The position numbers and the translations under genes were made by a program. Below, piece after piece: positions 1 through 6,369 of a stretch of 10,200 bases of DNA (within the stretch, counting starts at the first letter, position 1; each line of letters begins with the position of its first letter). Origin of the DNA: an uncultured Eubacteriales bacterium. GTDB lineage: Bacteria > Bacillota > Clostridia > Lachnospirales > Lachnospiraceae. The notes under the pieces are model-generated. The model searched no databases. It was given only the letters and a program-made list of their open reading frames with translations, and had not been told where the DNA came from. The DNA lies in NCBI GenBank assembly GCA_900321525.1, contig ONWL01000051.1, forward strand, positions 1 to 10,200. Reading direction: 5' to 3'.

Positions 1-196
1 TTACCTCATTTCCGTACTTTCCTTTTGGAGAAAGCACCCTTTATTCCATCCACAACCAGATACCGCTGTAACTGTTCTGGTTTCCTTCTGTCTGGATGTT
101 GGGTATAGAATAACACTTATGTGGCTGTATAAAAATGGCCAATTTTCATTTTTTTAATATGGTCAGATTGATTTTTAAGTACAAAATACATCCATC
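1..196. other. Non-coding flank, no gene supported
   Basis: I see no convincing gene. All six frames are short or closed, and the only protein-like stretch is a 36-codon minus-strand frame (116-6). It begins at a GTG directly after a stop and has no ribosome binding site. The part next to the Lrp gene is very AT-rich. An imperfect AT-rich palindrome around TGGCCA near 131-146 is too weak to call a terminator for that gene. Confidence 0.5.
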
Positions 197-652
197 CTAT
201 TTTGATACACTTTCATCCAAATCAACTTTCACATCTCTTGGACCTGCATGAGTAGAGAACACAATCTGGGTGCTGGTTTTTCCATATTTCTGCAGCTGCC
301 CAATGAAATGATCCAACCCTGTGGTACTGGCAAATGCCACCTTGATCAGCATAGAATAATCCCCTGTCACACAGTTGCATTCCAACACATTGGTACAAGA
401 CTCTATGTATGGATAAAACTCCACTTTCTGACTTGGCTCTACTTCCAGATTGATAAAAGCGGTGATATGATACCCCAGCTTTACCATATTGACCTTAGCT
501 GTATAACCAGTGATGATCCCCTCTTTCTCCAATCGATCAATTCTTGCAGATACTGCCGGGGAAGACAGATATGTTTTCTCTGCAATGACTTTCAATGGGG
601 TTCTTGCGTTTTCCTGTAAAATAGATATAATACGTTTATCAATTGAATCCAT
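197..652 (-). CDS. Lrp/AsnC-family transcriptional regulator
   Basis: A 151-residue feast/famine regulator, the usual length for the family. Residues about 4-50 form the N-terminal winged helix-turn-helix: it starts MDSIDKRIISILQENAR and the recognition region is LSSPAVSARIDRLEKEGII. Residues about 65-140 form the RAM/AsnC ligand-binding and oligomerisation domain, with the typical VTGDYSMLIKV segment near 95-105. Such proteins bind DNA as dimers to higher oligomers and usually sense an amino acid; which one cannot be read here. The frame continues 22 codons further upstream, but ATG at 652 is preceded by AGGAGG with a 6-base gap, so this start is strongly favoured. The gene stands alone, with no partner downstream in the window. 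Two candidate promoters and an AT-rich palindrome lie upstream, compatible with the autoregulation common in this family. Confidence 0.93.
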   Translation of the reverse strand: MDSIDKRIISILQENARTPLKVIAEKTYLSSPAVSARIDRLEKEGIITGYTAKVNMVKLGYHITAFINLEVEPSQKVEFYPYIESCTNVLECNCVTGDYSMLIKVAFASTTGLDHFIGQLQKYGKTSTQIVFSTHAGPRDVKVDLDESVSK

Positions 653-744
653 GATAGACCTCCTTGCATATGGGCAACGCAAAACTGTTTGGAATTTTTC
701 AATCGCCTGTTCCTTCAATAAAGACTACAATTTCATTCACTAGT

Positions 745-773
745 AGTATAAATTTTTTGATTTCTATTTTCCA
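745..773 (-). promoter_or_regulatory. Second candidate promoter (P2) of the Lrp-family gene
   Basis: Read on the minus strand: TGGAAA, 17 bases, TATACT. The -35 matches the sigma-A consensus at four of six positions and the spacing is ideal. It would give a leader of about 85 bases before the start at 652. It is weaker than the upstream candidate at 791-818, and only one of the two may be used. Confidence 0.4.
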
Positions 774-790
774 TTGCCATTCTACTTAAT

Positions 791-818
791 ATTATACAGT
801 TCTTCAACCTGATTTCAA
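791..818 (-). promoter_or_regulatory. Candidate sigma-A promoter (P1) of the Lrp-family gene
   Basis: Read on the minus strand: TTGAAA, 16 bases, a perfect TATAAT. This is the best promoter match upstream of the Lrp-family gene. It implies a leader of roughly 130 bases. The palindrome at 834-854 lies just upstream of its -35, a plausible position for a regulator. Confidence 0.6.
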
Positions 819-833
819 GTAAATTTTTTTCCA

Positions 834-854
834 TTTCTTAAAAAAATTAAGAAA
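834..854. promoter_or_regulatory. AT-rich perfect inverted repeat, possible operator
   Basis: TTTCTTAA, five A residues, TTAAGAAA: two perfect 8-base arms. It lies about 15 bases upstream of the -35 of P1 in front of the Lrp-family gene. Lrp-type regulators bind AT-rich imperfect palindromes of about 15 bp and often control their own gene, so an operator is plausible. It carries no GC in a stem strong enough for a terminator. In AT-rich DNA such a palindrome could also arise by chance. Confidence 0.4.
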
Positions 855-888
855 ACATCATTTTTCATAACTGTCCTATCTATATGAA

Positions 889-928
889 AACAGGTCTGTA
901 AAAGCAAGTTCACTTCTACAGACCTGTT
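889..928 (-). terminator. Rho-independent terminator downstream of typA
   Basis: A 12-bp perfect stem (889-900 with 917-928, core ACAGGTCTGTA / TACAGACCTGT). The loop can extend the stem by a further AAG/CTT pairing. On the minus strand the stem is followed by a short T run (TTTTC), 67-106 bases past the typA stop. The other side is also T-rich (TTGTTTGTTTTG), so it could work in both directions, but no gene on the plus strand needs it. Confidence 0.82.
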
Positions 929-994
929 GTTTGTTTTGTGATTTGTTGTAACCACATCAATATTTACAGTATGCCATTTTTTTGCGTTTTGTCA

Positions 995-2752
995 TCAGCC
1001 ATTTTTCCGGAATCCGGCACGCTTCCGCATGGTAGGATCTAAGATCTTCTTGCGAATACGCAGGCTGGTTGGGGTCACTTCCAGCAACTCATCCGTCTCA
1101 ATAAAGTCCAGACACTGCTCTAAGCTCATGTTCTTTGGCGGCACCAGCTTCAATGCTTCGTCAGAACCGGAAGAACGGGTATTGCTCAGATGTTTGGTCT
1201 TGCACACATTCACCTCTACATCTTCGCTTCGTCCATTCTGTCCAATGACCATACCGGAATATACTTTTTCACCTGGTCCGATGAACAGAGTGCCCCTCTC
1301 CTGGGCATTGAACAGACCATAGGTAATGGATACACCATTTTCAAAAGCAATCAGAGAACCCTGCTTCCGGTATGCAATCTCACCTTTGTACAGTTCATAT
1401 CCATCAAAAATAGTATTCATGATGCCATTTCCCTTGGTGTCGGTCAAAAAGTCGCCACGATACCCGATCAGACCACGGGACGGGATGGAAAACTCTAATC
1501 TGGTATAACCGCCCTGTGCAGTTCCCATGCCCTGTAATTCACCCTTACGGCTGCTTAATTTCTGGATCACATTGCCGGAAAATTCCTCCGGCACATCAAT
1601 ATATACCAACTCCATGGGCTCTAATACACGATTGCGCTCATCCCGCTTGGTCAAAACCTCTGCCTTGCTGACTGCAAACTCATATCCCTCACGACGCATG
1701 TTCTCAATCAGAACAGACAGATGCAACTCACCGCGTCCGGAGACTTTGAAGCAGTCCGCACTTTCCGTTTCCTCTACCCGCAGGGACACATCTGTGTTCA
1801 ACTCACGGAACAATCTGTCACGCAAATGTCTGGAAGTGACAAATTTTCCTTCCTGACCTGCCAGAGGACTATCATTGACCATAAAATTCATGGCAATGGT
1901 GGGCTCGGAAATCTTCTGGAATGGAATGGCCTCCGGATTTTCCGGAGAACAGATGGTATCTCCAATATGGATGTCTGCAATACCGGAAATGGCAACGATG
2001 GAACCAATCTTTGCCTCTTCTATCACCAATACACAGTCCTGATTGACTCTTAAGCTGCCATTGTCCACCTTTCCTACGCCGATTCTTCCCACATACTCGT
2101 TGTAATCAATGGTGCTGATCAGCACCTGTGTCCCGGCATCCGGGTCACCTTCCGGAGCCGGAATATGATTCACGATGGTTTCAAACAATGGAAGCATATT
2201 TTCCTTCGGATCATCCAGTGACAGTGTGGCATAGCCGCTCTTTGCAGACGCAAAGACAAACGGACAGTCTAACTGTTCATCAGAAGCATCCAGATCCATC
2301 AACAGTTCCAATACCTCCTCAATGACTTCTTCCGGTCTTGCTTCTGGACGGTCGATCTTATTGATACATACGATCACAGCCAGATCCAGTTCCAACGCCT
2401 TACTTAACACAAACTTGGTCTGTGGCATGGCGCCTTCAAATGCATCCACTACCAGGATAACACCATCTACCATCTTTAATACACGCTCTACCTCACCACC
2501 AAAATCCGCATGGCCTGGGGTATCAATAATATTGATCTTGGTATCCTTATAATAAACTGCCGTATTCTTAGACAGGATGGTGATTCCACGCTCACGCTCA
2601 ATGTCATTGGAGTCCATGACACGCTCCTGTACTTCCTGATTGGCACGGAATACACCGCTCTGCTTTAATAATTCATCCACCAGTGTGGTCTTACCGTGGT
2701 CTACATGGGCAATGATTGCTACGTTTCTTACATCTTCTCTCTTCGTTACCAT
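995..2752 (-). CDS. typA: Ribosome-associated translational GTPase TypA/BipA
   Basis: A 585-residue protein related to elongation factor G. It binds the ribosome and acts in ribosome assembly and stress or low-temperature adaptation. All GTPase motifs are intact: G1 AHVDHGKT at 15-22, RGIT at 55-58, DTPGH at 77-81, NKID at 131-134 and SAK at 169-171. A beta-barrel domain, EF-G-like domains III and V, and the TypA-specific C-terminal domain (ending RIRKKILDPTMRKRAGF) follow. The length is close to the usual 600-615 residues, slightly short. An upstream ATG at 2767 exists, but ATG at 2752 gives the normal MVTKREDVRNVAIIAHVDHGK beginning. It has TGGAG about five bases before it, while the upstream ATG has its purine stretch too close. 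The gene has its own promoter (2815-2842) and terminator (889-928), so it is probably a single-gene unit. Confidence 0.98.
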   Translation of the reverse strand: MVTKREDVRNVAIIAHVDHGKTTLVDELLKQSGVFRANQEVQERVMDSNDIERERGITILSKNTAVYYKDTKINIIDTPGHADFGGEVERVLKMVDGVILVVDAFEGAMPQTKFVLSKALELDLAVIVCINKIDRPEARPEEVIEEVLELLMDLDASDEQLDCPFVFASAKSGYATLSLDDPKENMLPLFETIVNHIPAPEGDPDAGTQVLISTIDYNEYVGRIGVGKVDNGSLRVNQDCVLVIEEAKIGSIVAISGIADIHIGDTICSPENPEAIPFQKISEPTIAMNFMVNDSPLAGQEGKFVTSRHLRDRLFRELNTDVSLRVEETESADCFKVSGRGELHLSVLIENMRREGYEFAVSKAEVLTKRDERNRVLEPMELVYIDVPEEFSGNVIQKLSSRKGELQGMGTAQGGYTRLEFSIPSRGLIGYRGDFLTDTKGNGIMNTIFDGYELYKGEIAYRKQGSLIAFENGVSITYGLFNAQERGTLFIGPGEKVYSGMVIGQNGRSEDVEVNVCKTKHLSNTRSSGSDEALKLVPPKNMSLEQCLDFIETDELLEVTPTSLRIRKKILDPTMRKRAGFRKNG

Positions 2753-2814
2753 ACATACTCCATTCATCTTCCGGCAACCCGGTTGCTCAGCTTCTAAAAA
2801 TCAAACATCTTTTT

Positions 2815-2842
2815 ATTATACTAGCAATTTTGAAATATGCAA
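2815..2842 (-). promoter_or_regulatory. Candidate promoter of typA
   Basis: Read on the minus strand: TTGCAT, 16 bases, a perfect TATAAT, giving a leader of roughly 55 bases before the start at 2752. The -35 matches only the TTG. The placement between the upstream terminator (2911-2948) and typA supports separate transcription of typA. Confidence 0.6.
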
Positions 2843-2910
2843 GCATTTTTATTTGCCAAGCCAGAGCACATCCGGATTGTGCACAAACATTTTTATCATC
2901 GCAGTCAATC

Positions 2911-2948
2911 AAAAAACAGAGGACAGTTCAAACTATGCCTGCCCTCTG
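2911..2948 (-). terminator. Rho-independent terminator of the nfeD-SPFH unit
   Basis: On the minus strand CAGAGG at 2948-2943 pairs with CCTCTG at 2922-2917. After a one-base mismatch, three more pairs (CAG/CTG) follow, then a 12-base loop. A run of six T residues (2916-2911) comes directly after the stem. It lies 57 bases past the SPFH stop codon and separates that unit from typA. Confidence 0.82.
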
Positions 2949-3004
2949 CCTGATTTTACAATCTATACAACTGTCTGCCACCCTCACGGTAACAGGAAAA
3001 AGGA

Positions 3005-3952
3005 TTACTCCTCGCTCTTGCCTACCTCTACCAGAGACTTCACCATACCGGCCATACCCTGAATCTCAGATGGAATGATGATCTTGGTGGCCTTACCGTC
3101 TGCTGCCTTGGCAAATGCCTCTAGACTCTTCAACTGGATGACTGCATCATCTGCGCCGGCATCCTTAATAAAGCGGATACCTTCTGCGGTTGCCTCCTGT
3201 ACCTTCAGGATTGCGGTTGCCTGACCTTCTGCCTCACGAATCATCGCTTCCCGCTGTGCTTCCGCACGAAGGATGGCTGCCTGTTTTTCTGCCTCTGCAT
3301 CCAGGATGACAGACTCTTTCTTACCTTCTGCCACCAGAATGGTAGACTTCTTCTCACCTTCTGCTCTTAAAATCGCCTCACGTCTTTCACGCTCTGCCTT
3401 CATCTGCTTCTCCATGGCTTCCTGAATGGCAGTAGGCGGAATGATGTTCTTTAACTCTACACGATTGACCTTGATGCCCCATGGATCAGTTGCCGCATCC
3501 AAAGATGCACGCATTTTGGTATTGATGGTCTCACGGGATGTCAGTGTCTGGTCTAACTCCAGATCACCGATGATGTTACGAAGAGTAGTTGCCGTCAGGT
3601 TCTCAATAGCCATAATCGGATTCTCCACACCATAGCAGTACAACTTTGGATCTGTAATCTGGAAGAATACGACAGTATCGATTCTCATGGTTACATTATC
3701 CTTTGTAATCACTGGCTGTGGTGCAAAATCTACTACCTGCTCTTTTAAGATCACTCTCTTGGCAACCCGATCAATAAATGGTACCTTTACATGTACACCA
3801 ACGGACCAGGTGGCAAGATAACCACCCAAACGTTCAATGACCATGGCAGTTGCCTGTGGCACGATTCTGATACAGGAAGACAGAATCACCAATACCACTA
3901 ACAGTACAACTACAAATGCAATAAAACCTGCTCCTAATGCTGCTGTCAACAT
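3005..3952 (-). CDS. SPFH/band-7 (stomatin-like) membrane protein
   Basis: A 315-residue member of the SPFH superfamily, similar in size and plan to E. coli QmcA and other stomatin/paraslipin proteins. Residues 4-25 form one hydrophobic membrane anchor. The SPFH domain runs from about 30 to 185, with the family-typical VPQATAMVIERLGGY and PWGIKVNRVELKNIIPP segments. Residues about 176-257 form a long charged helix with 11-residue periodicity, and an Ala/Ile-rich end follows (IIIPSEIQGMAGMVKSL). Such proteins form large membrane-bound rings or cages that organise membrane proteins or proteases. ATG at 3952 is chosen over 3979 because AGAGG stands five bases before it and it removes a charged N-terminal extension. 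It lies 89 bases after nfeD, its usual partner, and the same terminator closes both. It is unlikely to be a true flotillin (FloT/FloA) given the single anchor and short C-terminus. Confidence 0.93.
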   Translation of the reverse strand: MLTAALGAGFIAFVVVLLVVLVILSSCIRIVPQATAMVIERLGGYLATWSVGVHVKVPFIDRVAKRVILKEQVVDFAPQPVITKDNVTMRIDTVVFFQITDPKLYCYGVENPIMAIENLTATTLRNIIGDLELDQTLTSRETINTKMRASLDAATDPWGIKVNRVELKNIIPPTAIQEAMEKQMKAERERREAILRAEGEKKSTILVAEGKKESVILDAEAEKQAAILRAEAQREAMIREAEGQATAILKVQEATAEGIRFIKDAGADDAVIQLKSLEAFAKAADGKATKIIIPSEIQGMAGMVKSLVEVGKSEE

Positions 3953-3984
3953 ATTAACCTCTTTTCTGCGCCGCCCCATTCCTC

Positions 3985-4034
3985 TCTGTCTGCTTCGGCA
4001 GCGCTGACGCAGACAGACAGTCTCCTCTGACTGT
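3985..4034 (-). promoter_or_regulatory. Two tandem hairpins between nfeD and the SPFH gene
   Basis: Hairpin A has a perfect 9-bp stem (3985-3993 with 4009-4017, TCTGTCTGC / GCAGACAGA), and its 15-base loop can fold further. Hairpin B has a perfect 6-bp stem (4017-4022 with 4029-4034, ACAGTC / GACTGT). Neither is followed by a T run on either strand, so they are not ordinary terminators. They sit just after the nfeD stop and about 20 bases before the SPFH ribosome binding site. A role in mRNA processing, stability or uneven expression of the two genes is an inference. Confidence 0.5.
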
Positions 4035-4041
4035 ATGTGTG

Positions 4042-4479
4042 TTATACTTCTTCTGCTTTGGCTTCTACGATCAGCTTCACACCGCTGATCTCCCGGATTG
4101 TCACATATGTACCTTCTTCAAACACCGAGTCATCGTATGCCACCGCGATCCATTCCAGTCCATTGACCACTGCCACACCTCTGCCATCCGGCCCATTGAT
4201 CTGCTTTATGACTTTAGCTGTCTTCCCGATCAGACTGTCCACATTGGTCTTCACCTGATGGCCTTTTAATTTTTTGTCTGTCAATGGTTTTACCAAAATG
4301 AGCAGCACAAAAGATACCAATAAAAATCCAATCAGCTGGGCTTCGATACTTCCGCCAAGCTGCAAGATCACCAAACCCGCCAGGGAACCACAGGCAAACC
4401 ACAACGATACCAACTGCAGCGTACCCAGTTCCACTATAATCAGCAGGATGAACAAAACCAGCCAGTAAAATACTGTCAT
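4042..4479 (-). CDS. NfeD-like membrane protein with C-terminal OB-fold
   Basis: A 145-residue short-form NfeD protein. Three hydrophobic segments (about 4-18, 22-43 and 47-64) are followed by a basic linker (KPLTDKKLKGHQ). A C-terminal OB-fold domain covers about 79-140, with the family pattern LIGKTAKVIKQI, GRGVAVVNGLEWIAV and GTYVTIREISGVKLIV. The long form's ClpP-like protease domain is absent, which is normal for this type. NfeD proteins are encoded beside SPFH proteins in many bacteria and archaea and are thought to bind them and help build or anchor their assemblies. ATG at 4479 is preceded by AGGAGG at eight bases; the frame extends 40 codons further up without membrane or family character. 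It is the first gene of the nfeD-SPFH unit. An extended -10 promoter and a direct repeat lie upstream. Confidence 0.92.
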   Translation of the reverse strand: MTVFYWLVLFILLIIVELGTLQLVSLWFACGSLAGLVILQLGGSIEAQLIGFLLVSFVLLILVKPLTDKKLKGHQVKTNVDSLIGKTAKVIKQINGPDGRGVAVVNGLEWIAVAYDDSVFEEGTYVTIREISGVKLIVEAKAEEV

Positions 4480-4539
4480 ATAACCAACCTCCTCTCTCCG
4501 TGATCCTTCTTTCATCCAAAGAACACGATTGATACATAC

Positions 4540-4548
4540 AGTATAACA
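4540..4548 (-). promoter_or_regulatory. Extended -10 promoter of the nfeD-SPFH unit
   Basis: On the minus strand TGTTATACT: a TG-n extension plus TATACT, about 60 bases before the nfeD start. The hexamer at the ideal -35 position (4568-4563) reads GCAGCA, a very poor match. The nearest TTG-containing element, TTGCAG, is 19 bases away. A good -10 without a -35 is typical of promoters that need an activator, and the direct repeat at 4573-4607 lies directly upstream. Confidence 0.6.
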
Positions 4549-4572
4549 CCAGATTTTCTTTGTGCTGCAAAA

Positions 4573-4607
4573 TGTCACTTTTACGGGTATTTTTGTCATA
4601 TTTACGG
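4573..4607 (-). promoter_or_regulatory. 21-bp-period direct repeat, candidate LytTR binding site
   Basis: On the minus strand CCGTAAATATGACA (4607-4594) is followed by CCGTAAAAGTGACA (4586-4573). These are 14-base units differing at two positions, with starts exactly 21 bases apart. LytTR regulators such as AgrA and ComE bind two direct repeats of about 9 bp separated by about 12-13 bp, so the period fits, and the unit resembles their C-x-GT type core. The site ends where the -35 should be for the nfeD promoter. A LytTR regulator gene lies about 1 kb upstream. Binding is inferred, not shown. Confidence 0.5.
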
Positions 4608-4661
4608 TTCAAAACCAGAAAGAGCTGCGACACCCCATCCGATTCCTTCTGCACCTCCCTT

Positions 4662-5588
4662 CTATACCACATGATAAAATACCACTCTTGCCTGAAACTG
4701 TCTGTCACTCCAAAGCAGCTGTATGTTGCCGTCTTTTGCATCCAACAGATCCTGTATCACAGACAGTCCATATCCGTGACCGGTTTTGTCTTTTTTTCTT
4801 GTAACCAACTGCCCTTTTCCATCGGTGCGGATGGTACCATCAAAGTTGTTTATGACTTCCAGAAACAAATTTTTCCGGTCAATATACATAGAAACGATTA
4901 CCTGCCTGGCTTCCCTTGGCAAATACAAGCTGGCTTCTATCGCATTATCTAATAAATTTCCCAATACACCACTGAGTATCACATCAGAAAGGTTCAATGT
5001 AGTGGGAATGTTCAATTTCAATTCATATGAAATCTCCTGTACTTCTTCCCTCTCTATCCGGTAATTGAGTACTGCATCCACCACTCGATTACCAGTTGCC
5101 GCACGTCCTTTTCCTTCTGCAAGCAATGCCCCCTTCTGCCTCACCAACTCCAGAATCCCTGCTGTATCCTGCTTTTCTGCCATAGACTCAATGGATAAAT
5201 ATAAATTTTTCAGTTCATGACGCTGTCTGCCAAGTTCCATCTGCTGCTGTGTAATCAGTTCATACTGCATCTGCAATCCCTCTAACTGCTGCTGCGCCAG
5301 ACGCTCTCTGAGATTTCTTTGTCTTTCCAATCCATATGACAGCACATAATAAAGAATGACACCACCTGTCATCATGACCACAATTGCGGCAAATGCCAGC
5401 TTACCCCTGATCGGATAGCGTTCATCCACCAGGTAACAGCACAGGTTCAACAATGTCCAGAAAAACACAGTTGCACCGAGCAGCAATCCCTTACGTTTTA
5501 TTTGTCCATTCCACAGCAACCTGTAATATCCGGTTACCAAGTACAAAAAAAATCCATTGATGACCACAAGCAACAAAAAATCAGTCAT
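4662..5588 (-). CDS. Short GHKL (AgrC/HPK10-like) sensor histidine kinase
   Basis: A 308-residue sensor kinase. Three hydrophobic segments (about 4-22, 34-54 and 62-84) take the place of the six or seven of AgrC, leaving very short external loops. A Gln- and Arg-rich coiled coil (about 86-125) leads to the phospho-acceptor motif RQRHELKN with His124. The GHKL ATPase domain follows, with N-box NLLDNAIEAS (211-220) and G-box KTGHGYGLSVI (268-278), so all catalytic parts look intact. ATG at 5588 overlaps the last 8 bases of the response regulator gene and is preceded by GAGAGGACGGGGGAA, implying translational coupling. No agrB- or agrD-like gene is present, so the signal is unknown; with such small loops it may sense the membrane or a membrane protein. 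No terminator is visible between this gene and nfeD, so read-through is possible. Confidence 0.93.
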   Translation of the reverse strand: MTDFLLLVVINGFFLYLVTGYYRLLWNGQIKRKGLLLGATVFFWTLLNLCCYLVDERYPIRGKLAFAAIVVMMTGGVILYYVLSYGLERQRNLRERLAQQQLEGLQMQYELITQQQMELGRQRHELKNLYLSIESMAEKQDTAGILELVRQKGALLAEGKGRAATGNRVVDAVLNYRIEREEVQEISYELKLNIPTTLNLSDVILSGVLGNLLDNAIEASLYLPREARQVIVSMYIDRKNLFLEVINNFDGTIRTDGKGQLVTRKKDKTGHGYGLSVIQDLLDAKDGNIQLLWSDRQFQARVVFYHVV

Positions 5589-6306
5589 TTCCCCCGTCCT
5601 CTCTACAGTATTCCCAAAACATTTCCCGCATTCTTGGCCTGTTTTTCTCACTGATGCTCAAAAAAGTGCCATCTGAAAGTGCCACTCTGTCATACTGAAA
5701 TGCTTCTATGTGATCCATATTCACCAGATATGCCTTGTGAATTCGAACAAACCGCATTTCTTTTAATTTCTCTTCCACCACATCCAACTTATCATAATAT
5801 TCTCTGGTATCTGTAATGGTATGGATGATAACTTTTCGCTTGTCACTTTCGATATAAATAATATTCTGCACCAAAAGCTTGACAATGTTCTTGCCGGACT
5901 GGTAATAAAAATACTGTTTTTTTCTGGAAGAAATCCGTTCCACTGCCTTACAGAACACTTCCTCAAACCGTTGTTCCTCAATGGGTTTTTGAATGAAACG
6001 AAAAGGTTCTGTTTCAAACAACTCCCGTAAATATTCTTCGTGCCCTGACACATAGACGATCAATAGCCTGTTATCCCTTTGCCGGATATGGGATGCGGTA
6101 TGGATGCCATCCATCTCTTCCATCTCAATATCCAAATACAGTAGATCGAACCGTTCTCCTTTTTCATAATCTGCCAACAGTTCCTGACCAGATGAATATT
6201 CTTCAATTTGCAGTTCTTCATGGTATTTCTCCTGAAAATTTGTCAGCAAAGTACTAATCGTGCCAATCCACTGCTGGCTGTCGTCACAGACTGCAATCTG
6301 TATCAT
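5581..6306 (-). CDS. LytTR-family response regulator (AgrA/LytR type)
   Basis: A 241-residue response regulator. The receiver domain (about 1-118) has the acidic pair Asp8-Asp9, the phospho-acceptor Asp59 in LLYLDIEM, Ser87 in place of the Thr/Ser switch residue, and Lys107 in IQKP, so phosphorylation should be functional. The LytTR DNA-binding domain covers about 132-232, with IIYIESDKRKVIIHT, the FVRIHKAYLVNMDHI core and the SDGTFLSISEKNRPRM end typical of the family. LytTR proteins bind pairs of short direct repeats through beta-strand loops. ATG at 6306 is preceded by AAGGGGGGGAAAT, an unusual G7 ribosome binding site. The gene starts 63 bases after the yigZ stop with no visible terminator or clear promoter between, so it may be co-transcribed with yigZ. 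Its likely target is the repeat at 4573-4607. Confidence 0.96.
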   Translation of the reverse strand: MIQIAVCDDSQQWIGTISTLLTNFQEKYHEELQIEEYSSGQELLADYEKGERFDLLYLDIEMEEMDGIHTASHIRQRDNRLLIVYVSGHEEYLRELFETEPFRFIQKPIEEQRFEEVFCKAVERISSRKKQYFYYQSGKNIVKLLVQNIIYIESDKRKVIIHTITDTREYYDKLDVVEEKLKEMRFVRIHKAYLVNMDHIEAFQYDRVALSDGTFLSISEKNRPRMREMFWEYCREDGGND

Positions 6307-6310
6307 ATTT

Positions 6311-6317
6311 CCCCCCC
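6311..6317 (-). promoter_or_regulatory. G7 homopolymer ribosome binding site of the response regulator
   Basis: On the minus strand the Shine-Dalgarno is AAGGGGGGG, followed by AAAT and the ATG at 6306. It supports the start, but a seven-base G tract is unlike the mixed AGGAGG sites of yigZ, nfeD and the Lrp gene. Slippage in this tract would change spacing and strength without altering the protein. Confidence 0.6.
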
Positions 6318-6369
6318 TTATCTACAAAGGTAATCAAGAACCCCCATCTCAATCGCCTGTTTCTATCTA

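Noticed and set aside
6..116. 36-codon minus-strand frame starting with GTG and reading like a protein (QHPDRRKPEQLQRYL...)
   Set aside because: The GTG follows a stop codon directly, there is no ribosome binding site, and I recognise no family. It could be the decayed end of a gene, but that cannot be shown.
2774..2786. Short palindrome GCAACC-C-GGTTGC in the typA leader
   Set aside because: As RNA it forms only a 5-bp stem with a 3-base loop about 20 bases before the start; too small to claim as regulatory.
2640..3062. 140-codon plus-strand open frame across the start of typA and the gap upstream
   Set aside because: It overlaps the intact TypA GTPase motifs antisense, runs through the typA promoter and the terminator, has no ribosome binding site and has no recognisable domain.
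4580..4612. Possible sigma-W-like promoter (TGAACC ... CGTA) upstream of nfeD
   Set aside because: Attractive because nfeD/flotillin operons in Bacillus use sigma W, but the spacer is 20 bases instead of 16-17, and the CGTA elements are explained by the direct repeat.
4214..4741. 175-codon minus-strand open frame overlapping nfeD and the kinase end
   Set aside because: It is in a different frame from two clear genes, covers the promoter and repeat region, and shows no family features.
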